Source: Nocardia xishanensis NBRC 101358
Lineage (GTDB): Bacteria; Actinomycetota; Actinomycetes; Mycobacteriales; Mycobacteriaceae
DNA length: 64,000 nucleotides
Reading direction: 5' to 3'
Assembly: GCF_001613365.1 (NCBI RefSeq)
Contig: NZ_BDCF01000005.1
Coordinates: forward strand, 150,754 to 214,753
Shown here: positions 24,883 to 33,539 of the stretch, piece by piece
How the letters are laid out: each line of letters begins with the position of its first letter
Numbering within the stretch: position 1 is the stretch's first letter
Made by a program: the position numbers and the translations under genes
Notes under the pieces: model-generated
The model's database searches: none
Told to the model about the DNA's origin: nothing
Seen by the model: the letters and a program-made list of their open reading frames with translations, nothing else

Positions 24883-27309
24883 GTGTCCGGATACGTCCTG
24901 GTGGATCGCAGCCGGGCGATGACCGAGGACGATCTGCTGCGCACACGCCGTGAGGTTGCGATGGGGAGATGGCGCCCGCCGCTGACGGCGGTTGCCCAGG
25001 ACGCCGGTGGCAATCTGCCACTCGAGCTCACCAGCTTCGTCGGACGGCGCACGGAGTTGTCCCAAGTGAAAAAGCTCCTGTCCGGTGCCAGGCTGGTGAC
25101 GCTGACCGGGGTCGGGGGCGTCGGCAAGACGCGGCTGGCACTGCGGGCCGGGGCGCAAGCGCAGCGCGACTACGCCGACGGTGTGTGGTTGGTCGAACTG
25201 GCCGAGGTCTCCGATGCCGAGCTCCTGGTCGATGTCATGGCGGCCACCCTCGGCTTGCGGGAGGCGACGTCCGATCCGTTGCTCGAGATGCTGGTGAAAT
25301 TCCTGCGCTCGCGCGAAACACTGCTCGTGCTGGACAACTGCGAGCACATGGTGGAAGCCGCGGCCAGGTTGGCCGAGGCATTGCTGCGGACCTGCCCTGA
25401 GCTGCGGATTCTCGCCACCAGCCGGGAACCGTTGAATATCGCGGGGGAGGCGGTGCTGCGGTTGTCGCCGCTGACGGTCCCGGATCGGCATCGGGAGCCG
25501 ACGCTGGTCGGGCTACCCCACTTCGATGCGGTGACGTTGTTCGCCGACCGCGCCGCGGCAGCGGTGCCCGGCTTCCAACTCGACGAGGACAACAAGTCTT
25601 CCGTGGCCGGTATCTGTGCCCAGCTGGATGGATTGCCGCTGGCGATCGAACTGGCGGCGGCTCGGATGCGCACGATGTCACCGGAGCAGATTCTGCAGCG
25701 CCTCGATGATCGATACACGTTGCTCAACCGCGGTAGTCGTACCGCGCCGACCCGGCAGCAGGCGCTGCGCTGGTGTGTCGACTGGAGCTACGAGTTGTGC
25801 ACCCCGGCCGAGCAGCGGCTGTGGGCCAGGCTGTCGGTGTTCGCCGGGAGTTGCGAACTCGACGCCGTCGAGCAGGTATGCGGTTCCGGCATGGCGCCGC
25901 ACAGCCTGCTCGACGTGCTGCCCTCGCTGGTGGACAAGTCGATTCTGACCCGGGAGGCGTCGCGGTCCGCGGTGCGCTTCCGGATGCTCGAGACCATGCG
26001 GGAGTACGGTCGGCAAAAGCTGCGAGAGTCCGGTGAAGACGGGGAGCTACGCCGCCTGCACCGCGAGTGGTACCAACGGTTGGCGCAGGATGCCGAGGCC
26101 GGGTGGATCAGCCACCGGCAGCCCGATTGGATCGCCCGGCTCGAACGCGAGCTCCCCAACCTGCGCGAAGCGCTCGAGTACTGCCTCGCCGAGGACACCG
26201 ACGAGGCGGCCGAGGCGGGGTTGCGCACCGTTGCCGCGCTGCACGAATTCTGGAGCTTTCGCGGCCTCTACAGGGAAGGCCGAACCTGGATCGACCGCGT
26301 TCTCGCCCACCCACGCGCGCAATCCATACCCGACCGCATCCGCGCGCTGCGCACCGCGTGCGAAGTCGCCGCGCCGCAGGGGGATTTCCGGGCCGCCGCA
26401 GCGTTTCTGGAGGAGGGACGAGCCCTCGCCGAACAGGCCCCGGATCCCATCAGTCAGGGACAGCTCGCCTACGCCGCCGGCATCCTCGCACTCGCCGGGG
26501 GTCGAACGACCGAGGGGTCCCGCTCCCTCGAACGAGCTGTCGAGCTGTTCAGCTCGGACCAGACTGGAGAGCTCTATGTCAGCGCTCTGACCATCCTCGC
26601 GTGGTCGTACGAGCTACGCGGCGACGTGACCCGAGCGACCGCGCTCTACCGCCGAGTACTGTCCATCACCGAAGCGCAAGGCGAACTGCTCTATCGCTCG
26701 GCTGCGTTGCGCGGCTTGGGCATTGCCGCGTGGCAGCGAGGCGACCGGCACCGTGCCCAACAGCTGCTCGAGGAGGCATTGCGAGTCAACCGGCTGAACA
26801 GTCCGGTGATCACCGCGTTCAGTCTGGAGGCGCTGGCCTGGACGGTCGCCGACCAGGGTGACGCCGAACGGGCGGCCGTCCTGCTCGGAGCGGCCCAGGG
26901 AAATTGGCTGGTGGGCAACAGCGTGCGGGCCGTCCTACGGACCATGTCGCGTTTTCACGAGGAATGTGAGCGGACGACGCGTCATATTCTCGGCGCTCGC
27001 AAATTCGACGCTGCCTTTCGGCGAGGCCGTGGGTTCGGTGTGGACGCCGCTGTCGCTTACGCGCTCGGCGGCGAATCCACCGATGAGGCGCCCGCGTCGG
27101 GCGCCTCATCGAAACTGACGAAGCGTGAGTGGCAGGTCGCCGACCTCATCGCCCGGGGGCTCAGCAACAAGCAGATCGCCGCGAAGTTGGTGATCTCACC
27201 GCGCACTGCCCAAGGTCACGTCGAGCACATCCTCACCAAGCTCGGATTCAACTCACGAGCTCAGATCGCCGCCTGGATCGTGGACGAAGTCAAACAAAAC
27301 AGTTCCTGA
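24883..27309 (+). CDS. Large LuxR-type regulator with AAA/NB-ARC-like ATPase and TPR domains
   Basis: The 808-residue protein begins with ELTSFVGRRTELSQVKKLL and a P-loop, TGVGGVGKTRLAL (near residue 85). A Walker B segment TLLVLDNCEHM and a sensor region LRILATSREPLNIAGEAV follow, then the winged-helix part of an NB-ARC-like module. Residues 400-700 are helical TPR-like repeats. The C-terminus is a LuxR/GerE HTH (LTKREWQVADLIARGLSNKQ, IAAKLVISPRTAQGHVEHIL). This is the architecture of ATP-dependent one-component activators with a TPR sensor. GTG at 24883 gives the longest form; ATGs at 24919 and 24961 are possible starts. Its target is unknown. Confidence 0.87.
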   Translation: MSGYVLVDRSRAMTEDDLLRTRREVAMGRWRPPLTAVAQDAGGNLPLELTSFVGRRTELSQVKKLLSGARLVTLTGVGGVGKTRLALRAGAQAQRDYADGVWLVELAEVSDAELLVDVMAATLGLREATSDPLLEMLVKFLRSRETLLVLDNCEHMVEAAARLAEALLRTCPELRILATSREPLNIAGEAVLRLSPLTVPDRHREPTLVGLPHFDAVTLFADRAAAAVPGFQLDEDNKSSVAGICAQLDGLPLAIELAAARMRTMSPEQILQRLDDRYTLLNRGSRTAPTRQQALRWCVDWSYELCTPAEQRLWARLSVFAGSCELDAVEQVCGSGMAPHSLLDVLPSLVDKSILTREASRSAVRFRMLETMREYGRQKLRESGEDGELRRLHREWYQRLAQDAEAGWISHRQPDWIARLERELPNLREALEYCLAEDTDEAAEAGLRTVAALHEFWSFRGLYREGRTWIDRVLAHPRAQSIPDRIRALRTACEVAAPQGDFRAAAAFLEEGRALAEQAPDPISQGQLAYAAGILALAGGRTTEGSRSLERAVELFSSDQTGELYVSALTILAWSYELRGDVTRATALYRRVLSITEAQGELLYRSAALRGLGIAAWQRGDRHRAQQLLEEALRVNRLNSPVITAFSLEALAWTVADQGDAERAAVLLGAAQGNWLVGNSVRAVLRTMSRFHEECERTTRHILGARKFDAAFRRGRGFGVDAAVAYALGGESTDEAPASGASSKLTKREWQVADLIARGLSNKQIAAKLVISPRTAQGHVEHILTKLGFNSRAQIAAWIVDEVKQNSS

Positions 27310-27452
27310 GGCCCGGGGTGCCGAAAACGGCATATGCGGGCGTTCGTCGATCCTGTCGTGGTTCGGCGGCAGTTCGAGGGAGCTCGACGCGCGGGTCCGA
27401 GACGTAGTGGCCATCCGACAGCAATCTGGGTGACGATCCGCGTTGCCGGGGT

Positions 27453-28436
27453 TTACCTGTGGGTTCGGTGTCTGCCGTCGGCGGCCGCGGTCAGTCGGCG
27501 AGCCAGGGTGCGCACGGCGTCGTTGAGGATGTCGGGGTGTTCGATGACGAACGGGTGGTTCAGGCCGGCGAGGAGTGGGGGAATCCAGTCGAGTTGTTCG
27601 GCCCGGATTCGGACCCGGACCCATGGGTCGGTGTCAGAGGGTGGTGAGTCGATCTCCTGCACGGTCGCGATCGCGGCGGGCAGCAGCGGGCGGATCTCGG
27701 TGAGAGTTCCCTGAACTCGGACCGACACATCGTGCCGATAGGGCGCAGTGGCAAGTGCGGATAGCAGATGTGCGGCCGGCTCGAATCCGGCGGGCGGAGT
27801 GAATGTTCCGGGTCGTGTGGTCACCGCGGTGATGCGGTCGAGCCGGAACTGGCGTAGTTCGTCACTGCTGCTGTCCTTTCCCGTCAGGTACCACCGGCCG
27901 GAGTGCTCGACGAGCCCGTACGGGTGCACGGTGCGCTCGCTGGGCCGCCCGCTGCGGTCCGTGTAATCAATTGCGACCGGGCGGTGTTCGCGTGTGGCTT
28001 CGGCGACCAGGAGGAGGACGGAGCTCTCGACAGCGACGTCCGGGCGGGCGTCGGCGGTGAATTCGACGGTGTTGATCAGTGCGTCCAGCCGGGCCGTCAG
28101 ACGTGCGGGCAGGACGCGGCGGAGTTTGGCCGTCGCGCTGTCGGCCGCGAAGGTGGCGGTTGTCGACCGGCTGGTGAGGAGCCCGAGTAGCACGGCCACC
28201 GCTTCGTCGTCGGTCAGCATCAGCGGTGGCATGCGGTATCCGGGGGCGAGCTGGTAGCCGCCGTAGCGGCCCCGCACCGATCGGACGGGGATATCCAGGT
28301 CGGTGAGATGGGTGACGTATCGCCTGACGGTGCGTTCATCGACGCCGAGCCGTCCGGCGAGTTCACCGACTGTTTGGGTACCGCCGGCCTGCAACAGCTC
28401 GAGCAGGGCCAGCACTCGGGCGGTGGGGCGCGTCAT
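27453..28436 (-). CDS. WYL-domain transcriptional regulator
   Basis: The 327-residue protein has an N-terminal HTH_11 domain (RVLALLELLQAGGTQTVGEL, VDERTVRRYVTHLTDLDIPV), the characteristic GRYGGYQLAPGYRMPPLML linker, a WYL ligand domain (AIDYTDRSGRPSERTVHPYG, SGRWYLTGKD, FRLDRITAV) and a C-terminal extension. WYL regulators sense nucleic-acid-like or other ligands. It is divergent from a small VOC protein gene 103 bases away, which it probably controls; this regulator/VOC pairing is common in actinomycetes. Confidence 0.9.
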   Translation of the reverse strand: MTRPTARVLALLELLQAGGTQTVGELAGRLGVDERTVRRYVTHLTDLDIPVRSVRGRYGGYQLAPGYRMPPLMLTDDEAVAVLLGLLTSRSTTATFAADSATAKLRRVLPARLTARLDALINTVEFTADARPDVAVESSVLLLVAEATREHRPVAIDYTDRSGRPSERTVHPYGLVEHSGRWYLTGKDSSSDELRQFRLDRITAVTTRPGTFTPPAGFEPAAHLLSALATAPYRHDVSVRVQGTLTEIRPLLPAAIATVQEIDSPPSDTDPWVRVRIRAEQLDWIPPLLAGLNHPFVIEHPDILNDAVRTLARRLTAAADGRHRTHR

Positions 28437-28539
28437 CGGGAAATTCTCGCATTTATACCGGGCGGAAGCTGTCCGGTATCGACTCTACTGTGGCGTTCGG
28501 CGGTGGAACCTCCGCCGCATCCGACAGCAGGAGTACGCG

Positions 28540-28938
28540 ATGAAGCTCGTCTCGATCCGTCTGATCACCGATGACATCCAGCGGCTGGTCAGTTTCTATC
28601 AGCACGTGACCGGTGTCGAAGCAACCTGGGCTACACCGGATTTCGCCGAGATCGTCACACCGGCCGGCACCCTCGCGATCGGAAGCACCCGCACCGTGGC
28701 GCTGTTCGCTGCGGGCAGCGCGCGCCCAGCCGACAATCACACGGCGATCATCGAATTCCTGGTCCCCGACGTCGATGCCGATTACCGGCGGTTGCGGGAG
28801 GCGGTCGAGGATTTCGTCAACGAGCCCACGACGATGCCGTGGGGGAACCGCTCGTTGCTGTTTCGCGACCCCGACGGCAACCTGATCAATCTCTTCACCC
28901 CGGTCACCGCGCAGGCCGCCGCGAAGTTCGCCGGCTGA
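28540..28938 (+). CDS. VOC-family (glyoxalase/bleomycin-resistance fold) protein
   Basis: The 132-residue protein has one complete VOC domain: KLVSIRLITDDIQRLVSFYQ at the start, a central AIIEFLVPDVDADYRRLREA, and WGNRSLLFRDPDGNLINLF near the end. VOC proteins are metal-dependent isomerases or dioxygenases, or they bind drugs. Substrate and metal cannot be deduced. The ATG follows CAGGAG. The gene is divergent from the WYL regulator. Confidence 0.87.
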   Translation: MKLVSIRLITDDIQRLVSFYQHVTGVEATWATPDFAEIVTPAGTLAIGSTRTVALFAAGSARPADNHTAIIEFLVPDVDADYRRLREAVEDFVNEPTTMPWGNRSLLFRDPDGNLINLFTPVTAQAAAKFAG

Positions 28939-29088
28939 CAGCCGCTCATCCGCTCGTCGACATTATGTTGCGTCAACTGCTGCGAGCTCGGATTCAGGTC
29001 AGCCACGCCTTAGCCGGGAATCCAGGCCGAACGAGAACGCAATGTTCGGATCCGTGACGGGTACGACGGAATCGAATATTGTTCGCGC

Positions 29089-29877
29089 ATGTTCCCCACC
29101 TGGCGAATCGCCTCTGCCAAAGCGACCTTTCAGCGCTCGCCCCGGCATGCCAGCCTTGGGCTGGCGAAATCGATCGCACTCGCCGGGTTTCCCGCAGCAC
29201 TCATCGGATATGCAGTGTGGCCCGGATTACCTTCCACCGCAACCGAACTCATCGTTGTAGTCTGGCTGCTGCTCATGGTGGCCACCGTCCTCGTCGCGGG
29301 CTGGCTCTGGGCGTGGCGCGTCAGCGAAGTCGCCAAGAAGGAAAGCAGTGCGCGCTACGACGTGCTGCGGGACATCGAAACCTCGCGGCTCACCCTGCGC
29401 CGACCGGCGCCGAAGGACGCAGTCTCGCTCGAAGCCACGATCGATGATGCGATGCTCGACGGCAACGGCTGGACAGTACGACATGGCCGGGCACTGATCA
29501 AGGCGATCGGCGGCGGCCACCCGACTCCAGGGCTTCTCGTGTTCGAGTCGCGGTCGGACGCAAGCGTGATCGGTGGCGCGACTGTGCACCCCACCGGCGA
29601 CGAGACGTCGTCGCGTTCCATCGGTTGGTGGATCGGCCCCAGTTACCGTGGAGCCGGTTATGCGAGCGAAGCGGTGGCGGCACTCGTCGACGCGATCCAC
29701 GACGCCGGATATACCAACGTCGAGATCGGCACGAAAGAGTCGAATCTCGCGGTACAGCGCATCTGCGACAAGATCGGCGCAACGGTAGTGGACCGGCGAC
29801 CGCAGCCGTTGCCGAACGGATCGACCGTCCCTGGAATCTGGTATGAACATCAACGTGTGGTCACAGAACCAACGTGA
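29089..29877 (+). CDS. Membrane-anchored GNAT N-acetyltransferase
   Basis: The first 85 residues include two hydrophobic segments (about 31-46, LAGFPAALIGYAVWPG; and 54-75, LIVVVWLLLMVATVLVAGWL). The rest is a GNAT domain: SRLTLRRPAPKDAVSLEATI, SIGWWIGPSYRGAGYASEAV with the acetyl-CoA loop R-G-A-G-Y-A, and a tail with ESNLAVQRICDKIGA. It resembles RimJ-type ribosomal or small-molecule acetyltransferases placed on a membrane hairpin. No clear ribosome site precedes the ATG; TATTGT six bases upstream suggests a leaderless mRNA. The substrate is unknown. Confidence 0.75.
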   Translation: MFPTWRIASAKATFQRSPRHASLGLAKSIALAGFPAALIGYAVWPGLPSTATELIVVVWLLLMVATVLVAGWLWAWRVSEVAKKESSARYDVLRDIETSRLTLRRPAPKDAVSLEATIDDAMLDGNGWTVRHGRALIKAIGGGHPTPGLLVFESRSDASVIGGATVHPTGDETSSRSIGWWIGPSYRGAGYASEAVAALVDAIHDAGYTNVEIGTKESNLAVQRICDKIGATVVDRRPQPLPNGSTVPGIWYEHQRVVTEPT

Positions 29878-30228
29878 TCGGGTGCTCTCCCAGATGTTAA
29901 TGGGCCCATGACAGCCCGCGGCAAAAGAGTACGTTGGCTACGAGCGGCTGGTGCCGTGTCAGGAAAGGTTGATGCTGTAACCGTCACCCGGGGTGGCGTG
30001 GAGCGGCGCAGACCGTCCGGTTCGTCGTCGTCGGGTCGTCGTCGGTGACGGACGCGAGGCTGCCGCCCCGGCCGTCGCGCCGCACGCATCAATGACAGTG
30101 ACATCCGGCCGGGACATCGGCCCATATTCGACGCTCAACGAACCGGCAACCGGGAACGGCGATTCCGCCGATAGCAGGCCCTGGCCGCAACGGTCGGTGG
30201 AACGCGTCGCGGAGCGTGCCGTCCTGTC
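29878..30228. other. Intergenic region without a supported gene
   Basis: About 350 bases between convergent genes. Frames present have no ribosome site or motif, and no convincing terminator was seen. Confidence 0.4.
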
Positions 30229-30540
30229 TCAGCTGGTGCCGTCCTGCACCGGATAGTCGATGACGACCACACCGCCGGTGGCGTAGTTGACGACATCGGC
30301 GGCCGCCCGCTGGCCGTACTGCGACGCCCGCGACGCGGCCAAGGCGGCGGCGTCAGCGAAGTCGGCTTCGAAGACCGCGAAATACGGCGCTTCTCCGTTG
30401 GTCGCCGCTACGTCGAAGCTGTATCGCCACGCAAGCAGGCCGGGCCAATTCATGACCAGCGGAAGGTGGTTGTTCACGTAGTAGTCGCGGAAGTGGTCAG
30501 GGTCGGCGGGCTTGGGATATAGGACGACCAATTTATGCAT
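30229..30540 (-). CDS. EthD-domain protein
   Basis: The 103-residue protein matches the ferredoxin-like EthD fold: HKLVVLYPKPADPDHFRDYY, NNHLPLVMNWPGLLAWRYSF and PYFAVFEADFADAAALAASR. EthD proteins are small dimeric proteins, some required for ether degradation (Rhodococcus ethyl tert-butyl ether cluster), others acting as cyclases or dehydratases in polyketide paths. The gene is divergent from a LysR-type regulator, which probably controls it. There is no ethB cytochrome P450 nearby, so ether oxidation is not supported. Confidence 0.85.
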   Translation of the reverse strand: MHKLVVLYPKPADPDHFRDYYVNNHLPLVMNWPGLLAWRYSFDVAATNGEAPYFAVFEADFADAAALAASRASQYGQRAAADVVNYATGGVVVIDYPVQDGTS

Positions 30541-30707
30541 GACGACCTCCGTTCAGATCAGGGTCGGCGGTGTGTGTGAGTGCGGTGTCCAGTACCGCGG
30601 TCAGTTGAATCGTCATACGCGCAGGTTAGGGCTTGATGTGTGGTCGAGGGAAAGACCGGAACGAGATAGACTCAGAACGGATCGTTATCAATCGGCAGGG
30701 AGGGCAC

Positions 30708-31610
30708 GTGGCACCGGATACGGTGAGCCTGCGGTACTTTCTGGTGCTGGCGCAGGAGTTGAACTTCACCCGCGCGGCCGCACGGATCGGTATCGCGCAG
30801 CCCGCACTCAGTGCCCGGATGCGCCGATTGGAGGCGGAACTCGGTACGAGCCTGCTGGTTCGCAACACGCGTAGCGTCGTATTGACCACGGCCGGTGCAG
30901 CTTTGGCGGAGTCCGCGCCGCCCGCGCTGGCGGCGCTGGACCGGGCATGGGACACCGCCCGGAATGCGGGGGCCGGTGAACTGGGCACGCTGCGCATCGG
31001 ATACAGCCTCAGCACGGGGGCCGAGACGGCACCGGCCCTGGTGGACAGGCTCATTCGCAGCAGCCAGGGACTCGAGGTCGGCGCGGTCCCGATGGCGACA
31101 CCAGAGATCTCTCCCGCGGTCGCCGACGGCCGCATCGATGCGGGGATCACCCGCGGCGAACAGCCGGGTCGTGGCGTGCGCCGGTTCCTGCTGCGGCGTG
31201 TGCGTGTCGGGGTCCAATTGGCACAGCATCATCCGCTGGCCGAACACCCGGAGATCGAGATCGCCGACGCGGCCAAGTATCCGCTGCGACTCCCCGACCG
31301 TACGGCCAACCCCGTGATCCACGATCAGCTGTCCGCACTGTTCCGCGACACCCAGCCGAGCCCCCGATTCCACACGCCCGCAGTCTCTTTCGACCTGTCT
31401 CAGAGCGACCTACGCGACGGGCTCACCCTCGCTCCGGCCGGTGAAGTCGCGGTCACGACACAACCGGCCGGTCTCACCTGGCGACCGCTGCAGGGCGCAC
31501 CCGCCTTGACCATCCACCTGGTCCTCCCGCGCGTGCAGTCACCACTACACCGCCGAATCCGTACCGTCGCCAAAACCCTGGCGCACGAGCTGCACTGGCT
31601 GCCGGACTGA
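30708..31610 (+). CDS. LysR-type transcriptional regulator
   Basis: The 300-residue protein has an N-terminal LysR HTH (LRYFLVLAQELNFTRAAARI, AQPALSARMRRLEAELGTSL followed by LVRNTRSVVLT) and a periplasmic-binding-like effector domain (GTLRIGYSLSTGAETAPALV). The open frame reaches back to 30633, but GTG at 30708 is preferred since GGGAGG precedes it and LysR proteins start a few residues before the first HTH helix. It is divergent from the EthD gene (167-base gap), the standard LysR arrangement. The co-inducer is unknown. Confidence 0.88.
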   Translation: MAPDTVSLRYFLVLAQELNFTRAAARIGIAQPALSARMRRLEAELGTSLLVRNTRSVVLTTAGAALAESAPPALAALDRAWDTARNAGAGELGTLRIGYSLSTGAETAPALVDRLIRSSQGLEVGAVPMATPEISPAVADGRIDAGITRGEQPGRGVRRFLLRRVRVGVQLAQHHPLAEHPEIEIADAAKYPLRLPDRTANPVIHDQLSALFRDTQPSPRFHTPAVSFDLSQSDLRDGLTLAPAGEVAVTTQPAGLTWRPLQGAPALTIHLVLPRVQSPLHRRIRTVAKTLAHELHWLPD

Positions 31611-32071
31611 CGCGCAGCAGGTCACCCGAGACGGACGTCGACGATGGCGAGGCCGACCCGCACCCCCAGGGCCAGGGCCTGCGCCGACAGCGCGGGCGTC
31701 GCCGCCTGGAACTGCTCAGCAGACCGAGCGTGACCGACCAGTTCGCGGTTCCGCCACTGCCTAACCGATCCATCAGGATTCGTGCTCTCGCCGCGCCGAA
31801 TCACGGGGCTGATGTAGGGAGAGGTGACATCGTCGTCTCACTCCCGCAAGCGGGCATTCGAGGAGTGTGTAACGAACATCTCACCCCCGCCAGCATCGCG
31901 ACCTCTTCTCTGCGCAGCCCCGGCGTGCGCCGCCCGGCCGCGGTGACAAGGCCGACGTCATCCGGGGTGAGCCGGGCGCGGCGGGTGCGCAGGAAGTTGT
32001 TCGCGGCGCAGAGTCGCCGCCGCAGGGGATTCGCCGGGCATATGCCACGGTAACAATCGGGCCCCGCGTGC
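31611..32071. other. Intergenic region with gene remnants
   Basis: This stretch separates the LysR gene from the convergent glycosylase-like gene. Besides the XRE remnant listed separately, a minus-strand frame at 31622-31804 ends with AEQFQAATPALSAQALALGV followed by RVGLAIVDVRLG. It is protein-like but too short and unrecognised; it may be the tail of a lost gene. Confidence 0.4.
31880..32040 (-). pseudogene. XRE-type regulator, N-terminal remnant
   Basis: One minus-strand frame reads NNFLRTRRARLTPDDVGLVT, then GRRTPGLRREEVAMLAGV. This is the hallmark start of the actinobacterial XRE/MmyB-like regulators (F-L-R-x-R-R-A-R-L-x-P-x-D-V-G-L ... R-R-T-P-G-L-R-R-E-E-V-A-x-L-A-G-V). No start codon is in frame and the sequence degenerates right after LAGV, where D-Y-Y-T-R-L-E-Q-G would follow. 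Confidence 0.6.
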
Positions 32072-33331
32072 TCACCCGACGGCGTGCTCCACGCCTACGG
32101 TGAGCAGTTCTTCGCACGCGGCAAGCAAGGTAGCGCGTAGCGTCGCGGCCCGCTCGGCGAGTTCGGCCTGTCGGCGGACGTATTCCGCTCGGCCGGAAGG
32201 GGTTTCGATGGGAATCGGGGTGTAGCCGTAGTCGCCGAGATCGTAGGGGCTGGCGCGCATATCGAGTTCGCGTGCGGCGCAGGCCAATTCGAAGCATTCC
32301 AGGACGAGCGTGGAAGAGACGAGCGGGACGAGCTTGAAACTCCACTTGTAGAGGTCCATATTGGCGTGCAGGCAACCGGGCTGTTCGGTGGCCACCTGGT
32401 CGGCGCGGGTGAGCGGTCTCGCGTTGCGGCCGACGGCGTCCGGGGTGAAGAAACGGAAAGCGTCGAAGTGGGTGCACCGCAACGACATCGCTTCGACCAC
32501 GGCGTCGGTGTCCGCCGCTCCGAGCCGCAGCGGCACCTGGCGGTGGCGGACGTCGTCGGTGCGGTACACCATGGCCCACTCGTGCAGGCCGAAACAGGAG
32601 AGCTGCGCAGGGCGGGACGCCGTGGCACGCAAGAGGTTCGCGACGAACTCGAGGGTGTCGCGGCGGCGTGCAAGGTACGCGGGATCCGCCGCGAACACCG
32701 GTCCGTGATCGGTCGCGAGCGTGCCGGACCACTCGGGAGCGCCCGTCTGACCCGGCTGCACGCGCGTGTGGCCATTGCTGGGCGGCTCGAGCGTGTCCGT
32801 CTGGCCGAGCTGCGCGTGTGCGCCGACTCGGCTGGAGCGCTCGGGTGCAAATGCCTGACCGTGCGGCTCGTGTACGCCGACCTGGGTGAATCGCTCGGGT
32901 GTCTCCGCTTGACCGGGCCGCGCCTGTGCGCTGCCTCGGCTCGAGCGCTCGGGCGAGTTCGTCTGGCCGAGCCACGGGTGAGCGTCGACTTGGCTGGAGC
33001 GCTCGGGCGTGTCCGCCTGACCGAGCGGCTTGTGCGCGTCGCCTTGGTTGGCCTCCGGGACCCAGCCTGACAAGTCGGCCGAGAGCCGTCGATACCCCCG
33101 CGCACCCTCGTACTCGCGTGCACCGGCCAACCCGACGCCGAACCCGGGATGCCACCGGCGCAACTGAGCGGGTTTGTTGCCGTAGTAGGTGAACAGGAAG
33201 TCGATCACCGGATGCGTGGAACCGGCGGCCCGCCGCTCCAGGTACGGCCCGACGAGCTCGTCCAGCCGGGCCTGGTACGCGGCGGCGCGGGCACGCCAAT
33301 CATCCTCCGCCAAAACGCTTTCGAGTATCAT
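32072..33331 (-). CDS. Protein of the actinobacterial '3-methyladenine DNA glycosylase' family, with internal 18-residue repeats
   Basis: The 419-residue protein has an N-terminal HPVIDFLFTYYGNKPAQLRR followed by WHPGFG, then a central CFGLHEWAMVYR, LRCTHFDAFRFFT, QPGCLHANMDLYKWSFKL and CAARELDMRASPYDLGDYGY. This pattern is that of a family annotated in actinobacteria as 3-methyladenine DNA glycosylase; the enzymatic role is weakly established. Between the N-terminal part and the core, residues 104-201 consist of about five and a half 18-residue units (G-Q-x-x-x-P-E-R-S-S-x-x-x-A-H-x-x-x), absent from relatives as I remember them. The ATG at 33331 fits the family start (ILESVLAEDDWRARAAAYQA). 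Confidence 0.75.
   Translation of the reverse strand: MILESVLAEDDWRARAAAYQARLDELVGPYLERRAAGSTHPVIDFLFTYYGNKPAQLRRWHPGFGVGLAGAREYEGARGYRRLSADLSGWVPEANQGDAHKPLGQADTPERSSQVDAHPWLGQTNSPERSSRGSAQARPGQAETPERFTQVGVHEPHGQAFAPERSSRVGAHAQLGQTDTLEPPSNGHTRVQPGQTGAPEWSGTLATDHGPVFAADPAYLARRRDTLEFVANLLRATASRPAQLSCFGLHEWAMVYRTDDVRHRQVPLRLGAADTDAVVEAMSLRCTHFDAFRFFTPDAVGRNARPLTRADQVATEQPGCLHANMDLYKWSFKLVPLVSSTLVLECFELACAARELDMRASPYDLGDYGYTPIPIETPSGRAEYVRRQAELAERAATLRATLLAACEELLTVGVEHAVG
32753..33022 (-). repeat. Tandem 54-base repeats inside the glycosylase-like gene
   Basis: Five consecutive 54-base units encode 18-residue repeats at residues 104-121, 122-139, 140-157, 158-175 and 176-193. A partial sixth begins at 194. 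Each unit begins Gly-Gln and has Pro-Glu-Arg near its middle. All lengths are multiples of three, so copy-number changes keep the frame. Confidence 0.8.
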
Positions 33332-33539
33332 GCGGACTCCCGGGCGTCTGGCAATACCGCAGACTCTTCGGCCTGCACGTGCGCGAACCGGCCCGCGCCC
33401 CAGTGTCGCCCACACACGCCGAGCGGCCGCCGACCGCTGTCCGCTCGGTGGTCCGTGACGTGGGTATCTGCCGCGAACCCGGCCCGCGCCACCGCGCCGC
33501 ACGGCGCGACACCGCGAGGGAATACGGTGGCGCGGAACA

